NCBI RefSeq assembly: GCF_000223215.1
Contig: NC_017243.1
Span: 1,922,001 to 1,986,000, forward strand
DNA: 64,000 nt
Direction: 5' to 3'
Source: Brachyspira intermedia PWS/A
GTDB taxonomy: Bacteria > Spirochaetota > Brachyspiria > Brachyspirales > Brachyspiraceae
Shown here: piece by piece, positions 27,833 through 38,320 of the stretch
How the letters are laid out: each line of letters starts with the position of its first letter
Position numbering within the stretch: the stretch's first letter is position 1
Made by a program: the position numbers and the translations under genes
Notes under the pieces: generated by a model
Databases searched by the model: none
The model's input: only the letters and a program-made list of their open reading frames with translations
What the model was told of the DNA's origin: nothing

Positions 27833-29071
27833 TTAATATTCTTTAATTTTACCGTCTTTATCAAACAATACATGTCTGTATTTAGGTATGTAAGGCTTAT
27901 CATCTTTACTAACTGTTTTATACATTTTTGATGCCTGTATTGATGATGCTTTAGGAATATTAATATTTATAGAATTTGGAGCATCACCTACATAAGTATC
28001 TTTATTCAAAGCTATTTGTACACCATCAGCAAAATCTTTTGTTACTAAATTTCCAGATGACTGAATGCTTCCGCTATAAGCTACTGCAGCTCCTGGATAT
28101 AATGATACAGTATCTCCGCCTTTCTGAAGTTGTAAATTAGCTCCTGCAACTTCATTATTTTTTATTCCTTCAATCCATTTTAATAATAAATCATCCCAAC
28201 TAGATGCACCTGTAAAACTTGCATTATTTAAAACTCTATTATAATCATCTAATGATGAGTATTTTGCTATATTTTGGAATACAGAAGAATTTTTACCATT
28301 TTTTTGATAAAGCCAATTCATAAATACTGAAGCTGACGGATAATTAGCGAATACATTCATAGTTGAAGGAAGATTCCAAGTATAGAAACAATAATATCCA
28401 TATGTTACTTCATTAAATTCCTTTATTCTTGAATTAACTGTAGTTGGGCTGAATAATACAGATGTAGATTCTGAAAGAGCTTCATTAAGCCAACTTGAAA
28501 TTTCTCTATTATTTTGAATATAATTAACATTATAATTAATCAAATGCTGAAATTCATGCTGTATAGTTCCAGCCATATACTGAGGATTATCATTAAGCAT
28601 TTTTATATCCATATATAATATTTCAGCATTATTATTTTCATTCAATATTAAATCTGCTCTATAAAAATAACCTGTAGTTATAGCTCCTGAATAACTGTCA
28701 TTTATTTCAAACAATAAAATTATAATTTTACCATTATTATCAACATCTGTATGTTCTCCATATATTCTTACTTCTTCAGCATAATTATCATTAAATACAT
28801 TTGCTATATAATCTACATTTTCCGGCTTATATCCTGAACTAGCCATAACATATATATCTAATTTAGGATACTCTGCTACTTTATAAAATTGAGAAGTTTT
28901 TCTAATTGCCTTTCCATCAACTCCGAATGTAAAAACATTAAATGTCTTTTTAGGCATAGTTTCATCAGGATATGTTAAAGAAGAGTCAATATCTACTCCT
29001 AAAATATTTGCAACTTTTTGACAAGATGACAATATTACTAATAAAAATAGCATCAAAAATATTTTCTTCAT
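27833..29071 (-). CDS. M30-like zinc metallopeptidase lipoprotein (paralogue 2)
   Basis: 412 residues with signal MKKIFLMLFLLVILSSC (lipobox LSSC). The same order is seen as in its neighbour: a DIYVMASSGYKPE strand, IYGEHTDVDNNGKI, zinc motif QHEFQHLINYNVNYIQ, WLNEALSESTS, then the SKYSSL/ASSWDDLLLKWIEG helices. It is shorter by a loop where paralogue 1 has a Pro/Asn insertion before FANYPSASVF. Their last 130 or so bases are nearly identical, more so than the rest. Both would face the periplasm or cell surface. Confidence 0.82.
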   Translation of the reverse strand: MKKIFLMLFLLVILSSCQKVANILGVDIDSSLTYPDETMPKKTFNVFTFGVDGKAIRKTSQFYKVAEYPKLDIYVMASSGYKPENVDYIANVFNDNYAEEVRIYGEHTDVDNNGKIIILLFEINDSYSGAITTGYFYRADLILNENNNAEILYMDIKMLNDNPQYMAGTIQHEFQHLINYNVNYIQNNREISSWLNEALSESTSVLFSPTTVNSRIKEFNEVTYGYYCFYTWNLPSTMNVFANYPSASVFMNWLYQKNGKNSSVFQNIAKYSSLDDYNRVLNNASFTGASSWDDLLLKWIEGIKNNEVAGANLQLQKGGDTVSLYPGAAVAYSGSIQSSGNLVTKDFADGVQIALNKDTYVGDAPNSININIPKASSIQASKMYKTVSKDDKPYIPKYRHVLFDKDGKIKEY

Positions 29072-29270
29072 AAAAGTTTTTCTCCATATTATATAAATAA
29101 TAGTAATAGATAAATAATATCTAATACTAATTAATAATCTAGTATATTAAACCAAAAAAGTCAATAAAAAATAATATTATTTTTTCATTTATTTTCTTTT
29201 ATTTTTTACAAAATCATTATAAAATTAGATTTATAATTTATATAATTTTAAAACATTTCGGAGATTAAAA

Positions 29271-30044
29271 ATGAAAAAATTAAGTTTCATAATAATGTTC
29301 ATATTTTTATCAACTTTAATAGTTAATGCTAATACTATAGAAGATGAAGTATTAAGACTAATAAATTTAGAAAGAAGTAAGGAATCTCTTCCACCTCTTC
29401 CAAATAATCAAAGACTTCATTCTTTAGCATTATATCATGCTGATAATATGGCTCAAAAGAAATTTTTTAGTAATACAGATTTAGATGGTTTAGATTCAAA
29501 AGCAAGACAAGTAAAATTATACCCTGAAATGGTAGGAAATATAAGTGAAAGTTTGCATAAATTAGATGTTATTCCATTTACTGATAAAAAAGCAGCTGAA
29601 AGCATTGTTAAAGATTTGATGAAAACTCCTGACAGTAGAAAGAATATATTAAGTAAAGAATATAATGCTATAGGAGTTGGTGCTGTAAAAAGAGGTGTTG
29701 GCGTTTATACTACTGTAACATTTGCCAATATAGTAGCTGAATCTGTTGACTTCTCACCTACAGCTAAATATGAAAGTGAAATAACTGCAAAATATAGAAT
29801 ATTAAATGGTGCTGCATTTACTGATTTTAAATTGGCAGTTGAGATGGCTGATCCTGAAGCTAGAATAACAGGAGATGACGGAAAAACATATATAGGAAAA
29901 GTAATATATGATGTTAAAGATATGGGCAACTCTATATTAGGAAGAACTTTCAAAGCTGAATATGGAAAAGGAGATTATAAAATTTCTATACTATATAAAG
30001 GTCAGCATTTCTTAAGTAATGTAAGAACTATAACAGTAGAATAA
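29271..30044 (+). CDS. Secreted CAP-domain (SCP/PR1-like) protein
   Basis: 257 residues. The signal peptide is MKKLSFIIMFIFLSTLIVNA. The CAP domain spans about residues 22-160: VLRLINLERSKESLPPLP, the first His in LYHADNMAQKKFF, and the IGVGAVKRGVGVYTTVTFA strand. The usual second His/Glu cluster is only partly seen. The last ~85 residues form a beta-rich unit (AEYGKGDYKISILYKGQ). Such proteins are secreted; function varies. A GGAG site lies before the ATG. A TolR-like gene follows 25 bp downstream. Confidence 0.82.
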   Translation: MKKLSFIIMFIFLSTLIVNANTIEDEVLRLINLERSKESLPPLPNNQRLHSLALYHADNMAQKKFFSNTDLDGLDSKARQVKLYPEMVGNISESLHKLDVIPFTDKKAAESIVKDLMKTPDSRKNILSKEYNAIGVGAVKRGVGVYTTVTFANIVAESVDFSPTAKYESEITAKYRILNGAAFTDFKLAVEMADPEARITGDDGKTYIGKVIYDVKDMGNSILGRTFKAEYGKGDYKISILYKGQHFLSNVRTITVE

Positions 30045-30069
30045 TAATTTAGCTTAGCGATAAATATAA

Positions 30070-30474
30070 ATGAAGTTTAGAAGAAGATTCAATATAAAAA
30101 GCGGAATAGATTTAACCCCCATGATAGATATAGTATTTAATTTGCTTATATTTTTCATGGTGGGTTCAACAATCATAGTTACTCCTCAAATAGAAATAAG
30201 TTTGCCTAAATCCACATCGGCAGTTGGATCAGAAAAAAATGACACTGTAGTTATAAGCATATCAAAAGACGGACAAAAATATATAAACGGATATGTTTCT
30301 GAAGATATTGATGCCGATCTTAAAAAATTAGCAGATACAGAAGGCGAATTGGAAAAGCCTGTGGAAATACGCTCAGATCAAGATGTAAAAACTCAGGTAC
30401 TAATATCTGTTATAGACAGTGTAAAAAATGCTGGGTTTACTAAACTTAGTATAGCAACTGAAACTAAAGAATAA
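30070..30474 (+). CDS. ExbD/TolR-type biopolymer transport protein
   Basis: 134 residues, typical of ExbD/TolR. A short cytosolic start MKFRRRFNIKSGIDLTPMID leads into one membrane helix (IVFNLLIFFMVGSTIIV) with the conserved Asp of the proton path in PMIDIVFNLL, then a periplasmic domain. It would work with an ExbB/TolQ channel to energise outer-membrane processes, but no such gene is adjacent in this window. It follows the CAP-domain gene and may be co-transcribed with it. Confidence 0.9.
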   Translation: MKFRRRFNIKSGIDLTPMIDIVFNLLIFFMVGSTIIVTPQIEISLPKSTSAVGSEKNDTVVISISKDGQKYINGYVSEDIDADLKKLADTEGELEKPVEIRSDQDVKTQVLISVIDSVKNAGFTKLSIATETKE

Positions 30475-30629
30475 TTTATAAATACAATAGGAAATAAAAA
30501 TATTTTACAAATTCTTTGTATTATATATTATAATCTTATATAAGATATTTTTTAATTCTTTGATATAAAAGAAACATAATAATCTTATATTTATCATACC
30601 ATATAAATATTACTAATCTTTTTATATAT

Positions 30630-31699
30630 TTATTTGGATGAGTAATTTAACTCAATCCACTTTTTATATTCTCCGCTTTTAATATTGTCTATCCATTTTT
30701 TATTATTTAAATACCAACCTATAGTAAGTTCAATAGCAGTATTAAAATCATATTTTCTCTGCCATCCTAATTCATTTTTTATTTTATCGCAATTGATTGC
30801 ATATCTTCTGTCATGTCCTGCTCTGTCTTTTACAAATTTGATAAGTTTTTATAATAATTTTTATCTTTATTCATTTTAACAGCCAATTTTTCGCATAAAA
30901 TATTTACCATATCAATATTAGTAATCTCATTTTCTCCACCAATATTATAAGTCTCACCTACATTACCTTTATAAATTATATCAAGCACAGCATTATTATG
31001 ATCTTCAACAAATATCCAATCTCTTATATTTTTACCATCACCATAAACGGGAAGATCTTTCTCTTCTACTATATTAGAGATCATTAAAGGTATTAATTTT
31101 TCAGGGAATTGATAAGGTCCATAATTATTGCTGCAATTAGATATTGTAACAGGTAAATTATAAGTGTGATAATATGCTTTTACAATATGATCGCTTGAAG
31201 CTTTTGATGATGAGTAAGGACTCCTAGGATCATAAGGAGTTGTTTCATAAAAATATCCAATTTCACCTAATGAACCATAAACTTCATCTGTACTTATATG
31301 ATGAAATAATTTATTTTCTTTATTATTTTCCCATAATTTACGGGCTGCTTCCAATAAAATAAAAGTACCCATTATATTAGTTTCAATAAAATCTTTAGGA
31401 CCATATATTGAGCGGTCAACATGGCTTTCAGCTGCAAAATGAACTATACAATCCGGATTATATTTATTGAATATTTCATTTATTTTTTTATCATCGCAAA
31501 TATTAACTTTTTCAAAAAAATATCTGCTTTTATATTGCTCTTCTATATCAAGTAAATTTTCTCTATTTCCAGCATAAGTTAAAGCATCTATATTTATGAT
31601 GTTACCTTTATATTCTGTTTGTTGTAATATATATCTTATAAAATTTGATCCTATAAAACCACATCCGCCTGTAACTAAGATATTATTAAATTTTCTCAT
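30630..31699 (-). pseudogene. rmlB: dTDP-glucose 4,6-dehydratase, frameshifted near the C-terminus
   Basis: Codons from 31699 encode a normal N-terminus: ILVTGGCGFIGSNFIRYIL (NAD loop), then AAESHVDRSI, HHISTDEVYGSLG and YSSSKASSDHIVKAYYHTY with the Tyr/Lys pair. The frame stops after KNYYKNLSNL at 30830. The next frame continues with FVKDRAGHDRRYAINCDKI and a WYLNNKKWIDNI end to a stop at 30630. One A added to the A5 run (near 30846-30850) restores about 356 residues. It is the last gene of the rmlC-rmlD-rmlA-rmlB operon of dTDP-L-rhamnose synthesis. Confidence 0.85.
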
Positions 31700-31710
31700 A
31701 TATTATAAAC

Positions 31711-32574
31711 CTATTTTATTAAATTATATAAATATTTACCATATTCAGAGTTTTTTAATTTTGATGCTGTCTCTTCTATTTTAGAAGCATCAATCCATTT
31801 ATTATTATAGGCAATTTCTTCCAAACAAGCTATTTGCATACCTTCAATATTTTCTACAGCAGATATAAATTGAGAAGCCTGAAGTAAACTATCTCTAGTA
31901 CCAGTATCAAGCCAAGCAAAACCTCGTCCTAATACCTAAACTTTTAATTTTTTATTTTCTAAAATATACTTTATTTACATCTGTAATTTCAAGCTCACCT
32001 CTTGCAGAAGGCTTAATACTTTTTGAAATATTAACTACATCATTATCGTAAAAATAAAGCCCTGTAACGACATAATTAGATTTTGGATTTTTAGGCTTTT
32101 CTTCTATAGATAATGCATTATAATCATTATCTATTTCAATTATACTAAAACGTTCTGGATCTTTTACTTGATAAGCAAATATAATAGCCCCATTATCTAT
32201 TTTAGAACTTTTTTCTAATACATAAGAAAAACTTTGACAAAAGAAAATATTATCACCTAATACCATAGAAACACTATCTTTCCCTATAAAACTTTCCCCT
32301 ATTATAAATCCTTTTGCAAGCCATTATGTGCTTTTTGTACAGCATATTCTATGTTACATCCCCATTGACTTCCATTTTTCAATAATTTTTTAAAAAGAGG
32401 AGTATCATTTTCTGTTGATATTATAAGTATATCTTTAATTTTAGATAGCATTAAAACAGATAAAGGATAATATACCATAGGCTTATCATATATAGGTAAT
32501 AATTGTTTTGATATAACATGTGTCATAGGATAAAGTCTTGTCCCACTTCCTCCTGCTAATACTATTCCTTTCAT
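31711..32574 (-). pseudogene. rmlA: Glucose-1-phosphate thymidylyltransferase, multiply disrupted
   Basis: The start [19 protein letters not shown] and [13 protein letters not shown] mark RmlA. The frame breaks near 32315-32322 (a base is missing before LAKGFIIGE), resumes as [24 protein letters not shown] and [14 protein letters not shown], breaks again at 31964-31967 (extra T), and meets an in-frame TAG near 31935 where VxVLGRGFAWLDTGT expects a Glu or Gln codon. The tail ends KYLYNLIK with TAG at 31711. Three independent lesions, two outside long homopolymers, favour true decay over sequencing error. Confidence 0.85.
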
Positions 32575-32585
32575 ATAAAAAACCT

Positions 32586-33440
32586 TTAATATTTATTCTT
32601 ATGAGCTTTAAAGAAATTATTTAAACTATACTCATAATCATATATTTTAGCATATTTTTTTATTTTTTTTACAGATAAAACACTGTATTTTGGTCTTTTT
32701 GCCTTGGTTGGATATTCTTCTGTAGTGCATGGATTTATTTTGCAATCATTATTTATAACATTATATTCTTTTCCAATTTTGTATATACTATTGGCAAAAT
32801 CATACCAAGAAATATTTCCTTCATTAGTATAATGATAAAGTCCATAATTATTTTTATCAATTAAATTAAAAATTGCCTCAGAAACATCTTGAGTAAAAGT
32901 AGGAGAACCAAATTGATCATTAACAACTTTGATGCTTTCTTTACTATTCATTAAGTTAATCATAGTATATACAAAATTTTTTCCATAAATTCCGTATAAC
33001 CAAGAAATTCTTATAACAGTAGATCTATTGTATGACAAAGCGTAATTTTCTCCTTTTAATTTACTTTTGCCATAAATATTTATTGGATTAGTTATATCAT
33101 TTTCATTATATGGTTTTGTATTATCTCCATCAAATACATAATCAGTAGAAAAATGAATCAAATCAGATTTTATATTGAATGCTATTTCTGTTATATTTTT
33201 TACACCTTCCGCATTTACTTTATAGCAAATATCTTTTTCATCTTCTGCTAAATCTACTTTAGTATATGCTGAACAATTGATTATAGTTTTTATATTTTTA
33301 TCTTTTATGAAATTATTAAGTATATTAATATTAGTAATATCTATATCAGAAGCTGTTGCAATATATTCTATATTATTTTTATTGAATATTTGAAGTATAT
33401 CTTGAGCAAGCATTCCATTTTTACCAATTATCCAAACCAT
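32586..33440 (-). CDS. rmlD: dTDP-4-dehydrorhamnose reductase
   Basis: 284 residues from the ATG at 33440, set by GGAG about ten bases upstream; an earlier in-frame start would run into rmlC. The NADPH loop [46 protein letters not shown], the catalytic YGKSKLKGE and [11 protein letters not shown] are all present. It makes dTDP-L-rhamnose from the 4-keto sugar. It is the only gene of the four rml genes with a fully open frame. It lies 11 bp from rmlA and 5 bp from the end of rmlC. Confidence 0.93.
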   Translation of the reverse strand: MVWIIGKNGMLAQDILQIFNKNNIEYIATASDIDITNINILNNFIKDKNIKTIINCSAYTKVDLAEDEKDICYKVNAEGVKNITEIAFNIKSDLIHFSTDYVFDGDNTKPYNENDITNPINIYGKSKLKGENYALSYNRSTVIRISWLYGIYGKNFVYTMINLMNSKESIKVVNDQFGSPTFTQDVSEAIFNLIDKNNYGLYHYTNEGNISWYDFANSIYKIGKEYNVINNDCKINPCTTEEYPTKAKRPKYSVLSVKKIKKYAKIYDYEYSLNNFFKAHKNKY

Positions 33441-33445
33441 AAAAA

Positions 33446-34026
33446 TTATTCTCCAATCCAATTACCATCTAGTGAGAAATATTTTTTATTTTTATCAAAT
33501 GCAGGTAATTTTAAATCTTTATCAGATACTAATACATCTTTTGTATCACAAGTCCAATCTATATTAATACTATTATCATTATATATCCACCCCCGCCTTC
33601 ATCTTCAGGATGATAAAAATCAGAACATTTATATACAAAAACAGCTGAATTGCTTAGAACAATAAATCCATGAGCAAAACCTTTTGGAATAAAAAACTGC
33701 TTTTTATTTTCTTCTGTTAATAAAACACCATAATATTTCCCAAATGTAGGAGAATCATTTCTTAAATCAACAGCCACATCAAATACTTCACCCTCTAATA
33801 CTCTAACCAATTTAGCTTGACAATATTTCTTCTGATAATGAAGTCCTCTTAATACATTTTTTGTAGATTTAGATTGATTATCTTGTACAAATTTTTCTTT
33901 AATTCCTGCTTCAAAAAAATCTTTCTCTGAATATGTTTCTAAAAAATATCCTCTAGAATCTCCAAAAACTTTAGGTTCTACTATAAAAAGACCTTCTATA
34001 TCTAATTTTATAAAAGTAAAAGCCAT
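33446..34026 (-). pseudogene. rmlC: dTDP-4-dehydrorhamnose 3,5-epimerase, frameshifted in a G5 run
   Basis: The N-terminal two thirds are normal: EPKVFGDSRGYFLETYSEKD, QDNQSKSTKNVLRGLHYQ with the catalytic His, and FIPKGFAHGFIVLS. At 33589-33593 (plus-strand CCCCC) the frame is lost and a stop follows at 33559. In the next frame the expected tail WIYNDNSINIDWTC, then VLVSDKDLKLP, runs to a stop at 33446. One more G would restore a protein of about 193 residues. It is the promoter-proximal gene of the rml operon, with an AGGA site before its ATG. Confidence 0.85.
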
Positions 34027-34194
34027 ATATATATCCTAAAATTGTTTTATATAAATTATAGTAAAAAAATTATAAAGTAAGCAATACAATATATAAACTT
34101 CAAATATATTTCAATTATAATAATTCTAAAGTAATCAATAATTATCATAAAATATATTTTTATTATTCAATAAACTAATAAAATATAAAAAATA

Positions 34195-36030
34195 TTAATT
34201 ATCTCTAAACTGAAGTGAATAAAGATATTGGTATTTTCCACCTCTTTTCATTAGTTCATCATGAGTACCAGATTCTGTTATCTTACCATTTTCAACTACA
34301 CATATATATGTTGCATTTTTTATTGTAGAAAGTCTATGTGCTATAACAAATGTAGTTTGTAAATTAATAATTTGATTTAAAGCTTTTTGTACATACATTT
34401 CACTTTCTGTATCTAATGCACTAGTTGCCTCATCAAGTATCAATATAGAAGGTCTTTTCACAACAGCTCTAGCCAATGCTATTCTTTGACGTTGACCTCC
34501 TGAAAGCATTACACCTCTTGGTCCTATGTGGGTATCATAACCATTAGGTAATTTCAATATAAACTCATCAGCATGTGCTATTTTAGCTGCTCTAAGCAAA
34601 TCATCATCTGTAGCATCAGGCTTACCATATAAAATATTTTCTCTTACAGTTCCATAGAATAAAATATTTTCCTGAGATACTACACCTATTTGATTTCTTA
34701 CACTTCTAGTATTTAATTCATTTATATCAATACCATCAAATCTTATAACACCCTGACTCGGTGTAAATAATTTAGGTATTAAACTGATTAAAGTAGTTTT
34801 ACCGCCTCCAGAATTACCAACAAAAGCAACAACATCACCTTTTTTAACATTGAAATTTACAGGACCCAAATGAAAAGGTTTTTCTTTACCCCTTTTACCA
34901 TATTCAAAATGTACATTTTCAAAAGTTATAGAATGCTCTATAGGTTTCATTTCTTTTTTATTTGGATCATCAACATTCTCACTAGGTAAATCCATTATTT
35001 GAAATACACGTTGAGCTATTCCCATTGTTCTTTGCAAATTAATTACAATACCTGATAAATCTCTTACTGGAGTAGATATATTAAGCATGTAAAGTAAAAA
35101 TCCCCATAAAAACTCAAAAGGCATTTCTCCTTTAAATATTAAAAATCCGCCATAAGCAAGTATTATAAGCATAGCAACTATCATTACAAGCTCTGTCATA
35201 GGTCTATTTAAAGAAGTTAATAAAGAAATTTTTCTCATAAATTTTATTAATTCTGAATATACAGTTCTATATCTATTTACTTCCTGATCTTCTTTAGAAA
35301 ATATTTTAATAACCTCTATTCCTCTTATATCTTCTTGTATTACAGAAGTTGTAGCGCCTAGCAAATTTTGCTCAGCTGTAACTCTAGTTCTTATTAATTT
35401 TGAAACCTTATCTATGCCCAAAGCTATTAATGGAGCAGCTATAAAACAAGCTAAAGTTAATTTAACATTCAAAATTAAAAGCATACATAATGTTAATATT
35501 AAAGTTAAAGGCACAGTAATCATATTAGGTAATGTACTTGATAAAAAACCTTCTATTGTTCCAGACTCATTAATAACTCTGCTCATTAAATCACCTTCTT
35601 TTTCCTGTTTAAAATATGCAATATCAGTATTAAGAAGACCTTTCATCATATCAGCACGAACATCTTTACCTATTTCCTGAGCAGTAAATGCAAAAAGAAA
35701 TGTTTTAGTATAATCAAAACCTACACGAAATATTACATATATAAATCCAATTATTATAATAAAAGCAAATTGTGCCATTATAACAGGATTTCCAATAGAA
35801 TCCACATTTAAAAATTGCTGGGCCAAACTTTTTGTATCCAAATTGCTAAATTTGGCAGTTAAATCTGATACAAAAGGAATTTTATCCAATAAATCGACTC
35901 TTTTACCTCCAGTGATAGCTATTGCCATTTGACCAAAAAATGGAGGCAGTATATTTATTATTGTATATCCAACACTCAAAATAAAAGATGGTATAAATAA
36001 TTTCTTATGTCTCATAGCATAGGAAAACAT
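34195..36030 (-). CDS. MsbA-like ABC exporter (membrane plus ATPase), N-terminus probably longer
   Basis: 611 residues from 36030: six membrane helices in the first ~330 residues, then an ATPase with Walker A GNSGGGKTT, signature LSGGQRQRIALARA and Walker B SILILDEATSALD. It probably exports a lipid or lipid-linked compound as a homodimer. The frame stays open upstream through YYSKIEKHPYKR and, after one-base shifts in two T6 runs (36067-36072 and 36138-36143), reaches an ATG at 36151 preceded by AGGA, adding about 41 residues. It is a neighbour of the rml operon, suggesting an envelope role. Confidence 0.88.
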   Translation of the reverse strand: MFSYAMRHKKLFIPSFILSVGYTIINILPPFFGQMAIAITGGKRVDLLDKIPFVSDLTAKFSNLDTKSLAQQFLNVDSIGNPVIMAQFAFIIIIGFIYVIFRVGFDYTKTFLFAFTAQEIGKDVRADMMKGLLNTDIAYFKQEKEGDLMSRVINESGTIEGFLSSTLPNMITVPLTLILTLCMLLILNVKLTLACFIAAPLIALGIDKVSKLIRTRVTAEQNLLGATTSVIQEDIRGIEVIKIFSKEDQEVNRYRTVYSELIKFMRKISLLTSLNRPMTELVMIVAMLIILAYGGFLIFKGEMPFEFLWGFLLYMLNISTPVRDLSGIVINLQRTMGIAQRVFQIMDLPSENVDDPNKKEMKPIEHSITFENVHFEYGKRGKEKPFHLGPVNFNVKKGDVVAFVGNSGGGKTTLISLIPKLFTPSQGVIRFDGIDINELNTRSVRNQIGVVSQENILFYGTVRENILYGKPDATDDDLLRAAKIAHADEFILKLPNGYDTHIGPRGVMLSGGQRQRIALARAVVKRPSILILDEATSALDTESEMYVQKALNQIINLQTTFVIAHRLSTIKNATYICVVENGKITESGTHDELMKRGGKYQYLYSLQFRDN

Positions 36031-36206
36031 TCTTTTATATGGATGTTTTTCTATTTTAGAATAATATTTTTTCTATGCGCTTCTGTAACAGCACCATAAT
36101 TAAATGATTTATTTTCTTTTTTAAAAAATTCTTTAACTTTTTTATTAACATAAATTAATATTCCTATACATATTTATTTATAATTTTACATTATATAATT
36201 AATATT

Positions 36207-36896
36207 TCAATATTCTATTAAATTTTCACCATATTCCAAACGTAGCTTCCTATCAGCCATATTAGCAATAGAAACAGAATGCGTTACAATTATTAAAGAA
36301 GCATTACTTTGTTTTGTCATACTCCATAATAATTCTCTTACCACTTCAGCATTCTTCTTATCCAAATTACCAGTAGGCTCATCAGCTAATACCACACTAG
36401 GCTTATTTATTAAAGCTCTAGCAATAGCAACTCTCTGTGCCTCACCTCCTGAAAGTTCACCTATTCTATGCTCCATTCTATCTTTTAACCCTACAGTTTC
36501 AAGAAGAGCTTCTGCTTTTTGCTTTGCTTCTTTTTTATTATATTTAAGCATTAAAGATGGTATCATAACATTTTCCAAAGCGCTAAACTCACCAAGCAAA
36601 TTATGAAATTGAAATACATATCCAAGAGAACTATTTCTAAAATGTGCTAATTGTCCCTCATTCATCTTACCAATATTATTTCCTAATATATCTATACTGC
36701 CCTCTGTAATATCATCTATTCCGCCTATTAAATTTAAAAGAGTAGTCTTTCCGCTTCCTGATTCACCTGTTATGGCAAGTATTTCATTTCTATAAACTTT
36801 TAAACTTATAGATTTTAATACTTCTACTTTAGGAGGTCCTGCATAAGTTTTTTTTAATTTTTCTATATTAATAAGAACTTCTTTATTATCACTCAT
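36207..36896 (-). CDS. lolD: Lipoprotein-releasing ABC ATPase
   Basis: 229 residues, typical of LolD. Walker A is GESGSGKTT, the Q-loop region reads YVFQFHNLLGEFSALENVM, signature LSGGEAQRVAIARAL and Walker B VVLADEPTGNLD. LolD energises transfer of lipoproteins from the inner membrane to the LolA chaperone. Its start overlaps the end of the upstream permease gene by 8 bp, so the two are translated together. Confidence 0.92.
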   Translation of the reverse strand: MSDNKEVLINIEKLKKTYAGPPKVEVLKSISLKVYRNEILAITGESGSGKTTLLNLIGGIDDITEGSIDILGNNIGKMNEGQLAHFRNSSLGYVFQFHNLLGEFSALENVMIPSLMLKYNKKEAKQKAEALLETVGLKDRMEHRIGELSGGEAQRVAIARALINKPSVVLADEPTGNLDKKNAEVVRELLWSMTKQSNASLIIVTHSVSIANMADRKLRLEYGENLIEY

Positions 36897-38199
36897 ATCT
36901 AAGTACCTCCGCAGGTTTATATCTGCTTGCTATATAAGCCGGTATTATAGCAAATAAAACAGAAAGTAAGAATGAAATACTAGCAACCATTATAACCTGA
37001 GAAACATGTATTATAGAAGGAAGTCCTCCGCTTACATAATATATATCTGAGGGGAAAAAGTCTGGAACTATAGGTATTGATATTCCTGCACTTATTTTTG
37101 AAGGAATAAACCAAATAATATTAACTATAAACTGCATTATAATTCTAAGTCCTTCTAAAGCCTCATTGACATAATTAGCAAGCAATATACCGAATATTAC
37201 ACCTAGTACAGTACCTATCAAACCAATTATAGCTCCTTCTAAAAAGAAAACTTTAGCCACATTTGAAGGTCTTAAACCCAATGTCTTTATTATAGCAATA
37301 TCTCTTCTTTTATCTTTAACAAATATTATCTGGCTTGATGCAATATTCAAAGCTGCTATCAATATTATAAAAGAAAGTATCAAAGCAAGCATCAATTTTT
37401 CTGTATGCAAAGCCTGAAAGAAATTTCTATCAAACAGCATCCAAGGCATAACATTATAAAATTCCTTTAAATCTGTATCAATCTTTTTAGCAACCTTATC
37501 TGCATCAAAAAAATTTCTTACCTTTACAGCAACCCCAGTAACAGCATTATCATACCCAACCATTTTTTGACCTGTAGCAAGCGGAACTATTACCATTCTG
37601 CTGTCATATTCATAATAACCTGTTTTATAAATACCTTTAATAGTGAAAGTAGTTTTTTGAGGCTTGAATCCTCTATCAAAACTTCCAGAAGCTGAAATTA
37701 TATCTATAGTATCTCCAATAGATAAAGCATAATCCTTTGCCATTTCAGAGCCTATTAAAGCATCATTAGTATTCATATTTTTGTTATTACCTTCAACAAA
37801 ATTAAAATACTTTATGAAATCTTTATCTGTTGTAAATATATTATCCTCAAATGAACGCACTGTTATAAGAGTGGTAAAACCATAAGAACGCATTATACAA
37901 GGCAAAACTATATAAGGATAAGCACTTGTTATTTCTTTATTGCCCATTATATTATCAACAACATATTTATAATCCGTAAGAGGCTGATCGCTATAAGCAC
38001 TGATATTTATATGTGCCCTCATACCAAGTATTTTATCTCTTATATCGTCCTGAAAACCATTCATAACAGAAAGCACGGTAATCATTACCATATCTCCAAC
38101 TAATATTCCGAGTACACATATAATTGTGATAATTGAAACAAATGAAAATTTCTTTTTGGCTCTCAAATATCTGACGCCAAGCATTAACTCTAATCTCAA
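36889..38199 (-). CDS. lolC: Lipoprotein-releasing permease (LolC/LolE family)
   Basis: 436 residues, with a membrane helix near the N-terminus, a large periplasmic domain and three C-terminal helices of FtsX type. The family start RLELMLGVRYLRAKKKFSF is seen. The start codon is a TTG at 38199: AAGGAG lies five bases before it, and the first ATG only 15 bases later has no such site. Only one permease is present, so a homodimer is likely, as in bacteria with a single LolF-type protein. lolD follows with an 8-bp overlap. Confidence 0.92.
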   Translation of the reverse strand: MRLELMLGVRYLRAKKKFSFVSIITIICVLGILVGDMVMITVLSVMNGFQDDIRDKILGMRAHINISAYSDQPLTDYKYVVDNIMGNKEITSAYPYIVLPCIMRSYGFTTLITVRSFEDNIFTTDKDFIKYFNFVEGNNKNMNTNDALIGSEMAKDYALSIGDTIDIISASGSFDRGFKPQKTTFTIKGIYKTGYYEYDSRMVIVPLATGQKMVGYDNAVTGVAVKVRNFFDADKVAKKIDTDLKEFYNVMPWMLFDRNFFQALHTEKLMLALILSFIILIAALNIASSQIIFVKDKRRDIAIIKTLGLRPSNVAKVFFLEGAIIGLIGTVLGVIFGILLANYVNEALEGLRIIMQFIVNIIWFIPSKISAGISIPIVPDFFPSDIYYVSGGLPSIIHVSQVIMVASISFLLSVLFAIIPAYIASRYKPAEVLRYE

Positions 38200-38320
38200 A
38201 CTATCTCCTTAAAATTCAAAAATTCATATCAATATAATTTGAAATATTATATATTATATACAATAAATTTAAACCTATTTTATACAAATATAATAAAACT
38301 TTTATGATGATAATTTATAG

